Source: Taeniopygia guttata
Taxonomy: Eukaryota; Chordata; Aves; Passeriformes; Estrildidae
Reading direction: 5' to 3'
Assembly: GCF_048771995.1 (NCBI RefSeq)
Contig: NC_133025.1
Location: 7,378,001 to 7,442,000 of the forward strand
Length of the DNA: 64,000 nucleotides
Of the stretch, positions 11,161 through 24,900 are shown piece after piece (within the stretch, counting starts at the first letter, position 1; each line of letters opens with the position of its first letter). The notes beneath the pieces are model-generated. The model was not told the origin of the DNA and ran no database searches. It worked only from the letters and a program-made list of their open reading frames with translations. The position numbers were made by a program, and so were the translations under genes.

Positions 11161-14100
11161 GAGCAGGTTAAAGAATCAAGCACGCAGATACATCAGCATT
11201 TTGCCAGCAATCTCGTACTCACTGAAACCTCCTCCCCTCCTGGCAGCTCTTGCTGGTTGGGGAGGTAGGATGTGGTCCCAGCTCCTCACTGCAGATGTTC
11301 CTCCTGCCTTGGCAGGAGTACCCAAATACCTCATCCAAGCGGGAGCTATCCTGCTCGGGTGGATAAAATGCTGCCAGCTGCTTGGGGAATGGAGCAAAGA
11401 GCAGGGGGACTGGATCTATGGCAGGCTCTTCATGTTTGCTCGGGGTGTCTAGAGGATGTCTGCTGTGCCGTCCTGGGAGCATCCTCGTGCCAAGTACAGG
11501 ATGTTCCAGCCAGGGCTGGGATGTGAGCGAGGAGGAGCCAGCAGGTGGGCTGTGAGTGTGAGGAGATAAGTGCTAGGATGCTGTGCCTGGAGAGATGGGC
11601 TGGAGCCAGGCACATGCCACACAGGGATGTGTTGGGCAGTGTTTCTGGAGCAAAGAGCCTGGTGTCCCTGCAGATCAGCTTCCTTCCGTGGCTCTGGCTT
11701 CCTGAAGCTACAGACAGTGGAGCTCATCCCCTGTGGTGGTTACAACCTGCCAACTCCTATCCTAAACTCCTATCCTAACCTCCTAACATGCCCATCTTGT
11801 TCAGAAGGAGCTTGAGTCACAGTCCAGAAGGACCCTATTTTCCTCCACTGGACCCTTCAAAAAGGAGGAGGTCTGTGTACCAGAGCTGAAAGATCACTAT
11901 TTGAAGGAGATGCTAATTAAAAACATGAAATATCTCTTTGATAGCCTGTCACTCACAACTTTGGTTGCAGCAAATGAGAAAGACTACTACACTTGCAACT
12001 ACAGAGATTTATTTTAAAAATCAATGGATTAATATTTTGTCACACCAGAGCAATATTTCAACAGAGAAGAGAGATAGGTAGATAGATGACAGACAGATCT
12101 GAAGGATGAGTTCAGATTAGGTGTTTAGAAGAGATAATCATTGCCATTGAATGCATGTTGCAAACACTATTGAGAATGCAAAGCAACAGAAACAGAAGAA
12201 ATACAAAACTTAATTATATTATAGACACTAAGGAGACATTAAAATATCACTGGTAATCTTAACTTATGGATAGCTTCCCTGTTATTTGCAATCTTACCGT
12301 TTATGTCCATCAGATGGGAAAAACATCACACCAAATGTTCATAATTCCTGCTTTACTACATCAGAACAAGGTAGTAGGATTCATCTATACCAGATGAAAT
12401 AATTTACCATCTGTAGCTGAGCAGGATGTGAAACATCACCTTCTAAATACAAATACTTTAAGTTCAGAAGTCTGGGGTCATGCACACTTCCATTCTTCAG
12501 ACCAGTAGCTCAGTACTCTCATTTCACTAATTTTAGATCTTAACAAGGTTTGGAAAACAAGAGGTGCCAGAGGACTGATGGAGAGTCAGCATGAACCTGT
12601 GCTTAAAATGGAATACTAGACTGGATAAACAGACTCTAATCAGGGATAAATTAATGAAGTGGTTACACTGGGACTCTGTCAATTGAGGTTAATAAATATT
12701 TTCCACTGTGCTTCACTGATCGGACACATCTTGTCTGATACAGACAAGGTGGATACAGAGATGTAAGACAGATACAGAGCAGGCAGAGGTTTTGTTTCTG
12801 GGACATTTTTTACTGCCTGAGGACTAACACACTTTCCAAACACTGTCATCAGTCTCAGCCCAGAGTTACCTGACTGTAAGCAGGACTTGTGCTGTGTGAG
12901 ACCCTGAGAAGAGAGTTCACACCTCTCACTTGGGATGGAGCCCTCTGCCCTCAGAATCTGTGAGATCTATAAACTTTGGTAAGGTAACAGCTCCCTGGTG
13001 CAAATAGGATTTGCATGACTTGCTTTTCAATTCAGAGGCTGTAGCCACTGCAGGTTTTGAAATGCACATGCCCATGGAGAAGAAAAAAACTGCGGTTGGG
13101 GCAGTGCCAGCTGGAAACATTTCAGCACAAGAGGCAGCAGTCTGGATTTCAGGCAGATGTTTTAGTCAGCCTCTGGCTAGTCATTGTTTAATGGAACATC
13201 GAGTTTTGGGAAGAAAAGTTCCTTCTCCTGGATGTGTTTGGCTGGCAGGTAGCCTTGAGGTGGCTTGGGAAGATGGATGAGGCACACAGACCCTCGCTGC
13301 TGGTGGGATGGCCTCTCAGAGCATGCTTGCAAAGAAGGTTTTTCATCTCACCTCTCTGCAGAGAATCACAAAACCCTGCATTTCAAGGCTGTAGTAGTGC
13401 CAAAGGGGAGCATATGCACATACTAAGGAAGGACAAATAGGTGCATAATTTTCTTTTCTGCTCATCCCACTGTGGAAAGCTTAAATGACAAGATGGAAAT
13501 CCTGCAAAATCAGGAGGTGGTACTGCTGCTTTGTGTCCTTTTGCTATTCAAAGAAGCTTTTTTCTTCCTGAATATCAGTACCAATGCAGATTTCCCTGTG
13601 ATGTTCCTGCCACCCTTGGTGGGGTGATGTCTCACTTGTAGATGCAGCAGATGAAGGGCTGTTTTGCTGTTTAGCTGCTGTGTAACAACCAGTGTCACAC
13701 TGAGCTCTATCCTCTGCTCTTCAAAGGGGTAATTTGAAGCAGCCCCACAGCTGCTGCCCCACTTAATGTCTGCCACCAGCTCAGAGGAGCAGTTGGTAAA
13801 CAGCTTATACATCTATCAGAAGCCCAGGAGGGAAATTTGCATTGTATATCCATACACATGTATGTATTAATTAAATGTTTATATTTTTGAAGATATTTTT
13901 TCTCAAAAATAAAAAATATTGAGGAATTACTTTTTTCTCTAAATTGAATGCTGACTCTCTGCTGAGATTTTGGAGCATGAAGGAGTAGATGGGAAAGCTT
14001 CTGCAATTCATTAAGATAATGTAAAAGAGGGAGAATCCACATTCCTCATAAAACACAAATGCTGAAAAATCCACAGGAGAATGAAGATTATAATGAATAA

Positions 14101-17100
14101 TTCAGACAATACATCCTTGAATGAGAATGTTTCAGCTTCCTCATTTGCTCAGTCTCTCATCTGATCTCCAAGAGCTAAACATAAATGTGGAAAAAGTGAA
14201 ATAAAATAGTTTTTCAGAACTACTGAGGCCCTCTGCCTGCATTTTGGAGCTTGGAGGGACACCAAGGGCTGAGGTTTGCACAGAATCTGTGTGCTCGTGC
14301 CTCCCTCTGCTGACTGCTTCCCCAGACCTCTCCCTCCCTGGCTGCAGATCATAAAAGGCCATGGTTGTTTTCTTCTTCCTGTTGGGCTCATGTTCCTCCC
14401 CATGTCCCAGGCAATGACAGCAAAGTCTGGGGAGCTGTTGGGTACGGGCTGCTCACACCAGCCCCAGGCCCACGGTGCCAATGGGTGTCACACCAGCAGC
14501 CCTGTGCTCCCTTTGTGGCACCTGCCTCAAGGGTCCCAGTGCCACTCAGGTTCTCCATTAACTCTACATGAAAGCGTCCTTGGTTAGGGGAAAAACTGAA
14601 AGCAGTAAGGCAGAGACTCAAGGAAAGTTACCATAAACTGAGACATGGAGGCAGAGACCTTTGGCTACATCACTAGATTATACCTGGGGTATACTGTAAA
14701 TACTGCACTGAATTTTGATTTTGCCTTTTTTTGTGGTTTTGTTTGTTTGTTGTTTTTTTTTTGTTTTGGGGTGGTGTTGTTTGATTGTTTAAGTTTGGTG
14801 GTTTTTTGTTTGGTTTGGTTTTGGTTTTGTTTCTTTTAAAGTTTGAATATGTCTGTAACACCTCTTGGTACCAGTTTTAAAATCTTTTGGTCCTTATAGG
14901 CAGCTACTAAGTAAAACTGACTGTGAGAACTGCAAAACTTAAAAGGTTTTGGATTCTCTTCTCCTTGAACACACTCTACAGAAACTTCCTGTCCTCTCAG
15001 CAGAACATGTGCCCCCAGCAAAGGCAAGAAATGCACAATCTCCCCATGGCAGAATTAACTGAAAATCAGGCCCCCTGCTCTGTGGGGAGGACCATGCTGG
15101 CTGTCCCTTGATGATCTGCCAGAGTCGAGTGATCCTTTCTGTAGAGGGAGTCAGACTCAACTTTTCTGGGATGACTGAGAGGGATCTCAGTGTTGTAAAT
15201 GTCCATTTATTCCTCTTCCAGAGTATTTCCTCAGGCTGGGGGCTGATAGTGATGAGACTAAAGTCTATTCTAACAAACCAAGTTTGTTAGTCAGGTTTCC
15301 TTTGGACTTGAAAACGCAGATGGAAACAGCTCCTGCATGCCCCAGGAGTTTTGTGTTGTGGAAGCTTTGTTAGAAAGCTCTGAGGAAACTGCTATCCTTT
15401 CAAAATAAAGTGTGCCAACTAGAATAGCCCCACCACCATGGTGCTGGGAGCTGGGGGCTGATTTAATAGTGCAAAAACCAATTACCAGGCTGTAATCAGT
15501 AATGGCTGTGTCGGGAAGCTGAAATCGCTACGGGGAAGGAGCCGGGAGAGCAGGGCCTGCTCTTGCTGGAGCTGACACTGAGATAAATAGCAGCAGAAAA
15601 CCCCTGCTACCAAAGAGTTATGGAATAAATTGATGCACTAGAAGCCCCAGCACATTAGATCACTAGAAAGGACACGCAGAGCATCAGGGAGCAGGTCAGT
15701 GAGGGGCTGAAGGCAGCACTGCCTGCCCAGATGAGTTACTGGCCTCCATCCTGGGACTCCAACAGCCAGCTGGTGAGTTACAGAGGCAGCAGCATCAGTG
15801 ACAGTGATATATAATTAGCCTTGGGATATATTGAAATTTTCATATATGTGCTGAATTAAACCTTCACCCAGAGTGCAGAGAAAAACACATTATGACTTCT
15901 AATATAAATAAAATATTAGACAGGAGAAAGCGTATAGTCTTTTATAGTCTATGGTGCTGATGTTCTGAAGAGACTCCAAAGCTCTCTGCAATTTATGGGC
16001 CAAATCTATTTCTAGGAAGTAATGCCAGGAATATTTTTGAGGAAGGAAAGCTAAAGCTCAGCATGTAAACCTTGTAACTGCTATAAAAGATGCAGCCAAC
16101 TGTAATAAATGTAAAACACACTAAATAAGACCAAGGGAGTTGTGTCCAACCTGAGCAGTACAAATCTTTCCAATGTTAAACCATCCAAGATTTCCTTTGA
16201 TATTACTTCCTCCATTAAAAAGCAATTTTTTTTTTTTATTTCAGACCTGAGAAGCATAGGTGCTTTTCACTGAAGACTGATACACTTACTTTGAATTATA
16301 GAAAGAAGTGAATTTGTTTGGTCTGTTAGATTAGTGCTCAATCAGACTCTCACTCATCAAATTAGAGCTGCTGTCCACTAAGTGATCACATTACCCAGGA
16401 AGCACATTGATGCACAAGTGAGTGGTCCAGGTGGGAGAGATGCAGCTTGGTTAAGTGTAGAAGACATGTAGCACTTAACAAACAAGATACTATAACAAAG
16501 CATGGGCTGAGAAACAAGTAACTCCCCCCTTCCAATATTCCCTGATTATTGATTAATTGATTATTATGCCCAAGTAACAATTTGTGGTTCTCGGCAAGTG
16601 TTGACTGTGTTTTGCATTTGTTCTCAGTTATTCAGTGGATGTTGAAGAAGGTTATGTCCCTTTGTCCCACTGAGCCATAACTCCAAGTACAACAAGTATA
16701 ACTCCATTTATAACAAGTATAAATGCAGTACATGACACAGGGCACTCCCACAGTCACCCCCCTCCAGCACTGCCATGCCCCACCCAGACCCCACAACCCC
16801 CTCAGTATTTAATCTGGGCACAGCCAGAGCCTGCTCAGGAATATAATTAATACACAATTACTGAAAAATGAGCACAGAACCAACTGTTCTGTAGGTCAAG
16901 AGCACTCGTGTGTCAGGAAGCCGCATCCTTCACACCAAGTGGCTCAAGAGGACATGAAGAGTCTCTCCAGTGAGTCCTGGAGACCCTTCTCCCCCACCGC
17001 TTTCCCTGGGAACCACTGCTGGAGGCTTGCAGGAGGCCTTTGTGCCTTCCCACCCAGCACTTCAGCTCAGGACACACTCCAGCTCGTGGGAGCTGTGCTG

Positions 17101-18200
17101 ATTTCCAGCCTCACTTGAATTCGATGGTTTCCACCTTTGAAGCGGCAGCACTTTGGTGTTGAAAGGAGTGCCCAGAGTGCTCCCAGCCCTGTGTGCACAG
17201 CACGGCCCCAGGGCAGCACTTAGACCTGAAATGACAGAAATGTTTCGCAAGAGAAGCGCTGATTTCACTGGGCTCTTGCTCAAGAGCTGGGAGCTCTGCC
17301 CAGCTGTGACCAGTGGCCTGCAGGAGGACCTTGGTGACAGGAATTGGAGCCACCAACAGAACCACTGCTCTGACAGCTCATATCTGCAGCTGGTGTTCTT
17401 CTTTCTGACCTTTTCACCGACACACCTGGCCTATCAATCTTTTCTATCCAGCAAGAAGGAAATAGCCATGCTATTTCTCCTAAATTCCAGTGGTATTTAG
17501 AGGAGTTTATCTCTCAGGGCAAAAAGTCCCCTGGAGAGGTGCATGGCAGGGAGAGCAGGGTCAGGGGGAAAACACAAAGCTCATTTGGACAAAAAACTTA
17601 CAATCTGTCCTGGAAGCTACAATGTTTAGTGCATCTCAACTGGTTTATTTTCATCCTAAAATGCACTTGGAGAAAGGTTGTATCCATTATGGTCTGTGGG
17701 GCGTCCAAAAGGAAAGCTATATTTCTGGGACCAAGGTATGTAAATAGACAAAATTAAATTAATTAAAAAGAAAAAAAAACCCCAAACAAATAGAAATTAG
17801 TTTAAATAAAAATTAAGTAAAATGTATGTAAAAAGACAGTTAGAAAATTAAAATAAATAAAAATAAAATTTAAAACAACAGTAAAATGAATGCCCCCTGG
17901 CTTTCTCACATGCAAACACATCATCAGCTCCAAAGCAGCAGCAGCAGCAAGAGTACACGGGATAACTTTGGCTAAGGAATGTATACAGTAAAAGTGGTTT
18001 ACTGTTACCAATCGTATCTCCAGGAATAATCCCTCTCTTTTACCTAATTTAGGTGGGCAACTCAGGAATAACACTGATGAGTTCATTTTTCAGCTCTAGA
18101 AGGATGAGATGTTTATAAATAAATAAATAAGCCCCCCCCCCCAAATTGAAGTAAAATAAAATAAATTACAATATAAGAATAATACAACAGCTATAAAATA
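11161..18200. other. Gene-free spacer before TMEM243
   Basis: No recognised exon was found on either strand. The region contains a T/G-rich simple tract at about 14705-14840 and A/T-rich simple sequence at about 17750-17880. The short open frames do not resemble known proteins and lack consistent splice sites. Confidence 0.5.
14705..14840. repeat. T/G-rich low-complexity tract
   Basis: Roughly 135 bases consist almost only of T and G in a degenerate (TTTG)n pattern, including a run of T at about 14751-14761. The open frames seen across it on both strands are composition artefacts. Confidence 0.8.
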
Positions 18201-18421
18201 AAGGTTAGATTGGATATCAGGAAAAGGTTTTACATCCAGAGGGTGGCTGGGCACTGGAACAGGCTCACAGCACTGAGCCTGACAGAGCTCAAGAAGGGTT
18301 TGGACAATGCTCTTGGGCACAGGGTGAAGTTTGTGGGGTGTCCTGTGCACGGCCAGGAGTTGGGCTGATGTTACTTTTGGGTCCCTTCCAACTCAGGATA
18401 TTCTGCTTCTACGATTCTATG
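18201..18421 (+). mobile_element. CR1 LINE 3' end fragment
   Basis: This is a forward-oriented CR1 3' end with the typical ttagattggatatcaggaaa start, a gggtggctgggcactggaac block, a gctcaagaagggtttggaca block and the terminal ttctacgattctatgag repeat. It is a short 5'-truncated copy lying just upstream of the TMEM243 CpG island. Confidence 0.92.
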
Positions 18422-18683
18422 AGAGTAAAACACAATAAAGGAAAACAAAATAAAATAAAAAGAATTAAAATTAATAAGAAAATAAAACCTATCATAAGGA
18501 AAATGAAATGGAATCGAAACAGGGTAATTTCTCCAAGCTGCCATACCACCATCCCTAATGAGATTTGCTCGAATACCGCAACTTTGTTGAGCAACAAATC
18601 GGCGCAGCCAGCGGCGGCGCGCTGGCCCCGCCCCTCCCCGCGCAGGCCGGGCTGGCGGCTCCGCTCCCGCGCAGGTCCCGGGG

Positions 18684-18755
18684 GGCCGGTGCCGGTGCCG
18701 GTCCCGGTGTCGATCCCGGTGCAGGTCCCGGTCCCGGTGCGGGTCCCGGTGCGGC
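18684..18755. repeat. GC-rich hexamer-like tandem repeat in the TMEM243 promoter
   Basis: A degenerate tandem of ccggtg / ccggtc hexamers (about 12 units) lies 100-170 bases upstream of the TMEM243 start codon. It produces Pro-Val or Gly-Ala repeat open frames on both strands that are not genes. Confidence 0.8.
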
Positions 18756-18856
18756 GCCGCCCGCGGGGCGCGGAGCGGGCGCGCAGGGGCGGGCGCGGGG
18801 GAGGCGCGGGATGCGCGGGCGCCCCCCCGCGGGCGGCGGCGCAGCGGCCCCGCGCC

Positions 18857-18934
18857 ATGGAGGGGTTCCCCGCCCGCGGGTACGGCACCGGCGGCGCGGA
18901 CAACCGGCCGCTCTTCGGGGAGACCTCGGCCCGG
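18857..18934 (+). CDS. TMEM243: TMEM243 coding exon 1
   Basis: The exon encodes residues 1-26 with the ATG in the context gcgccatgg, a good Kozak match. The donor gtaagc is at 18935. It lies inside the CpG island and the 5' untranslated part lies upstream. Confidence 0.95.
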
Positions 18935-21900
18935 GTAAGCACAGCGCTCCGCCGCGCCCCTCCCCTAAACAACCCCCGCCGAAGCAACCGCAAATGCGGA
19001 GAAAAGTCCCGTAGTGCCCCCCCCTCCCCGCCCTCCCCGCGTAAATGCCCCCCGGTTGTGAGGAAGCTCCTCCCGGAGAGCGGCAGCTGCCGCCCGCTGC
19101 CCCCCGGCTCGGCCCGAGCGAGGAACCTGCCCGAATCCTGCCAACAAATTTAAAAATCCCTATGAAATAAGAAAGAATCCTCAGTCCGCCTCCAAAACAG
19201 CATCAAAAATCAGAAAGGCTGCACCCCAATGAAAAAAATATACAAGGAGACTCCCAAATTCCAAAATAAGGAAAAGCTTAAATTTGGTGTAATTATTTAA
19301 AAAACCCCTGAAATAAAAGAAAAACAACCATTTCCCGATTAGCGCCACAAATCAAAAATATTCCATCAAAATCATCCCAAACACCGCGCCAAATTTTAGA
19401 AAAACCAAACCATATCCCCAGAATTAAACCCCCCCCCCCAGCAAGACCCCCTCCCCAAATAAAAAACTCACAAAACATTCCCCCTCCCCTTCCCCCCAAG
19501 GAAATCAACTTTCGACGAATCCTCCCCAAACCAACACCTCCCCAAAACTCCATCGGGAACTTGGGGTCCCAGGGGCCGGGGGAACCTCGGAGCGGGGCCG
19601 GGAAGGGGTTTGGGCAGGGGGTGACAGAGCCGCTGTGCCCAGCCGGGTGTGCCCGGCCGGGCTCTGGGGCTGCAGCACCCCAGGGCTGCCTCTCACCCAG
19701 TTTGGGGAGCCTTTGATGGGGATGGGGATGGGGATGGGGATGGGGATGGGGATGGGGATGGGGATGGGGATGGCGCCTTCCTGGGAACTGAATTTTCCCC
19801 CGAGGAGCTGGCGGTGGCTCCTCGGCTGCCGTGTGGCAGCGGCGGCTCCTCAGGTGTCAATGCCCGTAAGCCGCCGGGCTCTCGGCGCTGCTGCGGGGGC
19901 CGTGCCGCGGAGGGGCTCCGGGGCTTTCCGGCACCGGCATCCCTCGGGAACCGCGGTACCAGAGGTGTCACATCGTCGGGATGGGACTCGGGGTTGTCCC
20001 CAGTTCGGAGGGGTTGCCCACACTCGTGTGTGTTTGAGGGTGCCGGTTGAAACTGCCAGAGATTATTCGGAAGTGTATCCAATCCATCACCGCCCTCCCT
20101 GCAAGAACTTGGAACTGCTGCTACAATTATAATGTTTAATGAAAACAAAGTGATACCAACCGGATTTTCGGGGAAAATTAGAATGATGCGGCACAGGAGG
20201 ACGGGCAGGACCCCAAAAGGATGAACTGAGGGTGGGACAGGTATCCCCGCTAGCAGCTGCTGGCTCTGATGGGGAGCGCTGGAGGCACGGGTACCCTTGT
20301 TGGAGCAGTGCCCTGCACTTGGGTCCTGCTGGACAGGCTTCGGTCGGGGATTTTGGGAAGCTCCCAGCGATGGGCACTTCTCTGGGATGTGCCATCGGAG
20401 CGGGGAGGCAGTCCTAGCAGGTAACTCCCAAACTTTTCAGCCCAGGTTAAGCCTTCGATCCCTGATCCCTGTCTTTTTCCAGCTACGCCTCTGCTCGCAA
20501 AGGTGAGCAGTAAATAATAAACGTGGGATGCTGGTTTCAGTTCCTGGGCTCTAACGGGGATCCAGCATCCTGCACTTCACCCCCTGCCTGTCTCCTGTGG
20601 CTTTTTGGAACCTGTCATATGGGTCGAGCAGCAGCCAAAGGTGTCTCGCTGACAAGGGACCTCTGTGCTGGCCAGGGGTCGTTTCCTCCCTGATTCACCG
20701 GGGTTGCTTAGGAACAGCCGCTGGTGAGGTCCCGAGCTGGAATGTTCCGTGTCAGAAATGGAAAAGCCAAACTTTGCCTTTAAATGGGAGCAGGTCTGCT
20801 GGGAGAAGTGCGTCTGCTCACGCCCCAGCTCTGCTTTTGGGTCTCTGCAAATGACGGCTGATACGGCAAACCGGGATCCTGTGCTCCGGCTGGGGCCACA
20901 GGGAGGGGCAAGGGCAGCGCTTATGCCCCAGGAAAACCTGCGCCCAAAATTAGGGGTCTGCCACTCTTGCCAGCAATGGGAAATGGATGTGATGGGGACT
21001 CCCTGCCCTCCTGCACTCTCTTGGTCTCCAAGCTGGTGACTTGGAGGGTAAAGCCACTCTGTGGGGGTGGCAGAGCTGGGCAGCAGCATCCACCTCCTCG
21101 CCCTGCCAGGAGGTCCTTGTGGACCTTGTGGCCCAGCTGCTCCTGCCATGCTTGCTCTCCGTGCCACTGCTGAGCAGGGACAGGGCCGAGGTGGTACCAG
21201 AGGAGTGGCTGGTGGAAGGGGGGTGCAGCAGCAGTGCCAATGAATGCCCGGCGCTGTGGATTCAGCCGTGGTTTCCAGGGATGCAGCACTGGCAGTGAAT
21301 GGGGATGAGACAGCTCAGAGGCACAGCTGTACAGTGGCAAAGAGAGGACAGAGAGTCACAGGTGCAGCACTTCGCAGGAAAGAAGTTGAAAGTTGGGTTC
21401 CTCCACAATGGGAGTGTTTGAGTGGGTGGGAGTTAATTGCTGTGGGTCAGAAGCAGAAAGCAATAGAGAAACTGAGCAGCTCGGTGGGAATGATGAGCTT
21501 TTAAGGGCACACCAGGAAGTCCCCATGTCTTGCAGAGGGTGGGTGTCCAGCCTGGCCCTGAGCACAGCCTGTGTTGGCTGCAATTCCGCCAGGCTGGGTC
21601 TGGCACTGCATTCAGGTGTCCCCTACGGCTGCAGCGGGCTGCAATGGCTGCTGACCATCTGGACTTGCTGATGTAAGGCATAAAAATGGCCTTTCTGTCA
21701 CTCCTGCGGAGATGGCACCGGGTACCCACGCTCCAGGGGACCTGCCCGTTCCCTTCTCCTGGCCAAGCCTCTGCAGGGATCCCTGTGGGCTCAGCCCACA
21801 AGCTGCTAACTTGGAGGATTCAAGGATGGAAGGTGCTGAGCTGGAATGGGGTGAAGAGCAAAGCTGCCACTCTGTCAAAGCCTGTGGAGGGAGTGCAGAT

Positions 21901-24900
21901 AGTCTCAGTCCAGCCTCAGTTTCCCTGCTGCTCCAAGTAACCTTGACCAGATCCTAAAGAATCCTGGATTGTGCCCTCCTGCTTTGCAAGGACTTGACAC
22001 TTCCTGACCTTACATCCCTTTCCCAGAAGCAGATGGAGGGAGACCTCTGCACTGCAGAGGCTCCCTGGGAGAAGTCTGATGCCTCCAGCCCCTGCAATAC
22101 CCTCCCCAGAGTGGAAGGACAGGGCAGAAACCCTCTGTTTCAAAATGCATCTTGTGCAACAGTGAAACATGGAATTCATCTCCTGTCTGGCCAACAGCTC
22201 ACTACATCTCAGCAGCTGGCTGGCTGAATGGGAACCCCATGGAGGCACTGCTGGGCTGTATCAGAAGTGGGTGTGTGTGTGCCAGTACCCTGTGCTGGTC
22301 CAGGTGACCTCAGGCAGCTGCAGGCTGTTTTCATGTGCTCACTGGGCTTTTTTGTCTTTTTACTCTAGCAGCTATTATAGCGATGCTGGAGAAAAATCCT
22401 TCCTGAATCAGCTGTGCTGTGCCAGCTGGGTGACATGTAGGACACAAGGCTCACCACAGCCAGTTTCTGCATGCCCAGTGTCCTCAGACACAGTGTGGAG
22501 GTGAAAGGCTCCAGCATCCCAAATCCCTTTAGCCGTCTTGGCCTCTGCTTGAGTATTTTTAACCTTTTTGCTGTGCTAAGCTGCCTGGGGCTGAAGTGTC
22601 AGTGGGCACTGGGGAATACAGCTTCAGGATCAGTGTCTAATCCCTGGATCCTGAAATACCTTCTGCCAGCAGTGCACTTTGAACATTTGAGTGCCCACAG
22701 GTTCAAGCACGGGGAAGGGGCTGCCTTGGCTGCAGGGACTGGGTGCCACCTGCTCCACTGCTGGTGTCTGTACCTGCCCTGGCTGTCACCGGCAGGTCCC
22801 TCAGTCAGCAGTGTGAGGTGAGAGCTCCCTGTGCTTGTTTCCTCCTGCCAGTCCAGCCTGTCCTGGCACAATGGCTCTGTAGTTAATGAGGAGCAGTCAT
22901 GGCTGAGTCTCTGGGTGGTGGCTGACTGTGTGTCCATCCCTCTGAGCTCTCTGCAGAGCTGGCTGTGACTGTGCTCACCAGCTGAGCTCTGCAGGCTGGT
23001 GACCCACTGCTAGTTCTGCAGCTGCTCCCTGGCATTCCCTGCTCTCTGTGCTGTTGAAAGCCCATCTCCTCATGGCACAAGGGATCCAGTTGCTCACCTC
23101 TTACCACCCTGAATGGAGGAGCCGAGCCTGAATGCCAATTCTGATCCTCCTTTGTAACGTTGCCTTGGTGGGCTCAGCCAGATCTGCAGGGCAGAGCAAT
23201 GCCTGCCATCCTCTCCTGGCACTGGAGTGGCTTTTGTGGCAAGGACCCTTCCATGTTCTGCCTAAAGTTAGCTTTGAGTTCTTTAATTGATTTTAGGTGA
23301 GGAGGAAGAGTCCTGCTGAGTTGTCATGATATGCTCTCATGGAGCATTCCATGCTTGCATTTTTCAAGTTGCTTCTCTTGTTTGCCTGGAGTTATTTCTC
23401 TTGGTTCCATTTCGGGATCAGTGGTGGGTATCATGTATCTCATGGCTCTCAGAGGCTGCTGCCACATCACCAAATCCATGTGTGGAAATGCTGCTGAGGA
23501 GAAGGGGTTTGTGCCTGGCTGGTGAGGACCTTGCACGGGGGATGTTGGTGACAATTTCCTATGGAGGGTGGGGGGGGTCACTTCCCACTGCTGCAGCCAC
23601 TGCTGTTCCCCCACAGCCTGGGGCCTCTGAGCTGCAGGAGCATCAGTGGTTTTGTTTCCCAAAGAGGAGCTGGGGACTAATAGAAGAGGTTTTGGAGTCT
23701 GCTTGCTGTGGCCCTGTCCCCTGGGGATGAACACAACCAGGGCACAGCATCCACCTGTTCCTGAGCCACCTCAAGGTGAGCTCCACAGCATTTGGTCAGG
23801 GCTGGTGCTGTCCCACAAAAACATGATTTGCTGCTCTCTGCCTCCTCTTTGCTTTCTTCTAGTGCCCTGCTGCTGTCATGTGTTACTTCTTGATGACCTG
23901 GGACTTCTCCCTCTACAAATCCCAATTCTAGGAGGGAAGAACTGTGCAAGAGCAGGTGGAGGGAAGCCCGTGTTGCCCTGCCTGCTGGCTGGGATGTCTT
24001 GGGCAAAATGCTCTCACTGCTCAAACTCTTCTCACTTTCCTTTCACCATACCTTCTTAATGACTCTCAGTACACTTAATTGAAGTCGGGGGTGTTTTCTC
24101 TCTGCACATTTTTCTGCTGTAGCTGTTGTTTTAGCCTCTGATTTGAGTTGTCAGCCATCTGGGGTGTCACACCTGGCTGTGTGCAGCCCAGTCTGACTGT
24201 GGTGATGCATGTTTACACTCAGAGCAGCACCAGGGAGGAGGCAGTGTGCTGGCAGGGATTGGAATATTCTCCTTTTGTTTTTTACTCCAGAAGGTTCACC
24301 AATACAGGGTCTGGCTGTGGGTGCTCCTCTGAGCCCGTGGTCACACAGCTCAGTGTCACAGCCAGTCCCTCCCCTGATGCCACCGGGGTGGGACTGCAAT
24401 GCCGTCACTGAGGGATCTCTCCCCAGGGACAAAAAGGTTGTGTCCTCCCAGTTGTTTTATATTGATCAGGAGCAGCAGAAAGAAGTGAGGGGGATATTTG
24501 TCCAAGCAGAGCCACTGTGTGGCATCTTCACATCTGCTGGTGTTAGGGTGGAGCATTTGGGGTGTGGGCAACACTTCACCTCCTTGCCAGCAACCCACAA
24601 ATTCCCACCTAAGACTCTATCAGTCTATTAATTCTCAGGCAGGGAGGCTAAAAAAAACCCTTTTTCTGACAACCTCCATCTGTGCACTCCCACTTAAAAA
24701 AAAGATTTAAATACAATTTGCACAACTGTAATCGATTTAGATGTAGCAGAGAAGCCATTTGCAAATGAGCAAACCTGCTGCACGAGGCCTTGACCAGTAC
24801 AACTCCCTGGGGTCTGTGGAGGGAGGGGAAACCTTCCTGTGTGGCAGAGCTGACCAGGGAGCCTTGATGTGTGCTGGCAATAATGTGGATCCTGGCTGAT

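Larger units (their letters stand above)
18590..19130. promoter_or_regulatory. TMEM243: CpG island promoter of TMEM243
   Basis: The composition changes abruptly from AT-rich to very GC- and CpG-rich across the first TMEM243 exon. No TATA box stands out, as expected for a housekeeping CpG promoter. The transcription start should lie between about 18650 and 18850, but the sequence alone does not fix it. The CR1 end at 18421 sets a rough upstream limit. Confidence 0.75.

Noticed and set aside
10943-11452. A 169-codon plus-strand frame
   Set aside because: No recognised homology; it crosses a GC patch and a purine tract, and both are low-complexity or biased.
14645-14861. Phe/Cys/Val-rich and Lys/Asn/Thr-rich open frames
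   Set aside because: They are artefacts of a T/G-rich simple tract.
18338-19153. A 271-codon plus-strand frame and 194-codon minus-strand frame over the TMEM243 first exon
   Set aside because: They are in other frames from TMEM243, overlap a CR1 end and a CpG island, and read through hexamer repeats. The 26-codon TMEM243 start in the correct frame matches the known protein.
19635-20148. Open frames with Met-Gly, Gly-Asp or Pro-Ser repeats
   Set aside because: They are translations of the GATGGG microsatellite inside TMEM243 intron 1, without coding support.
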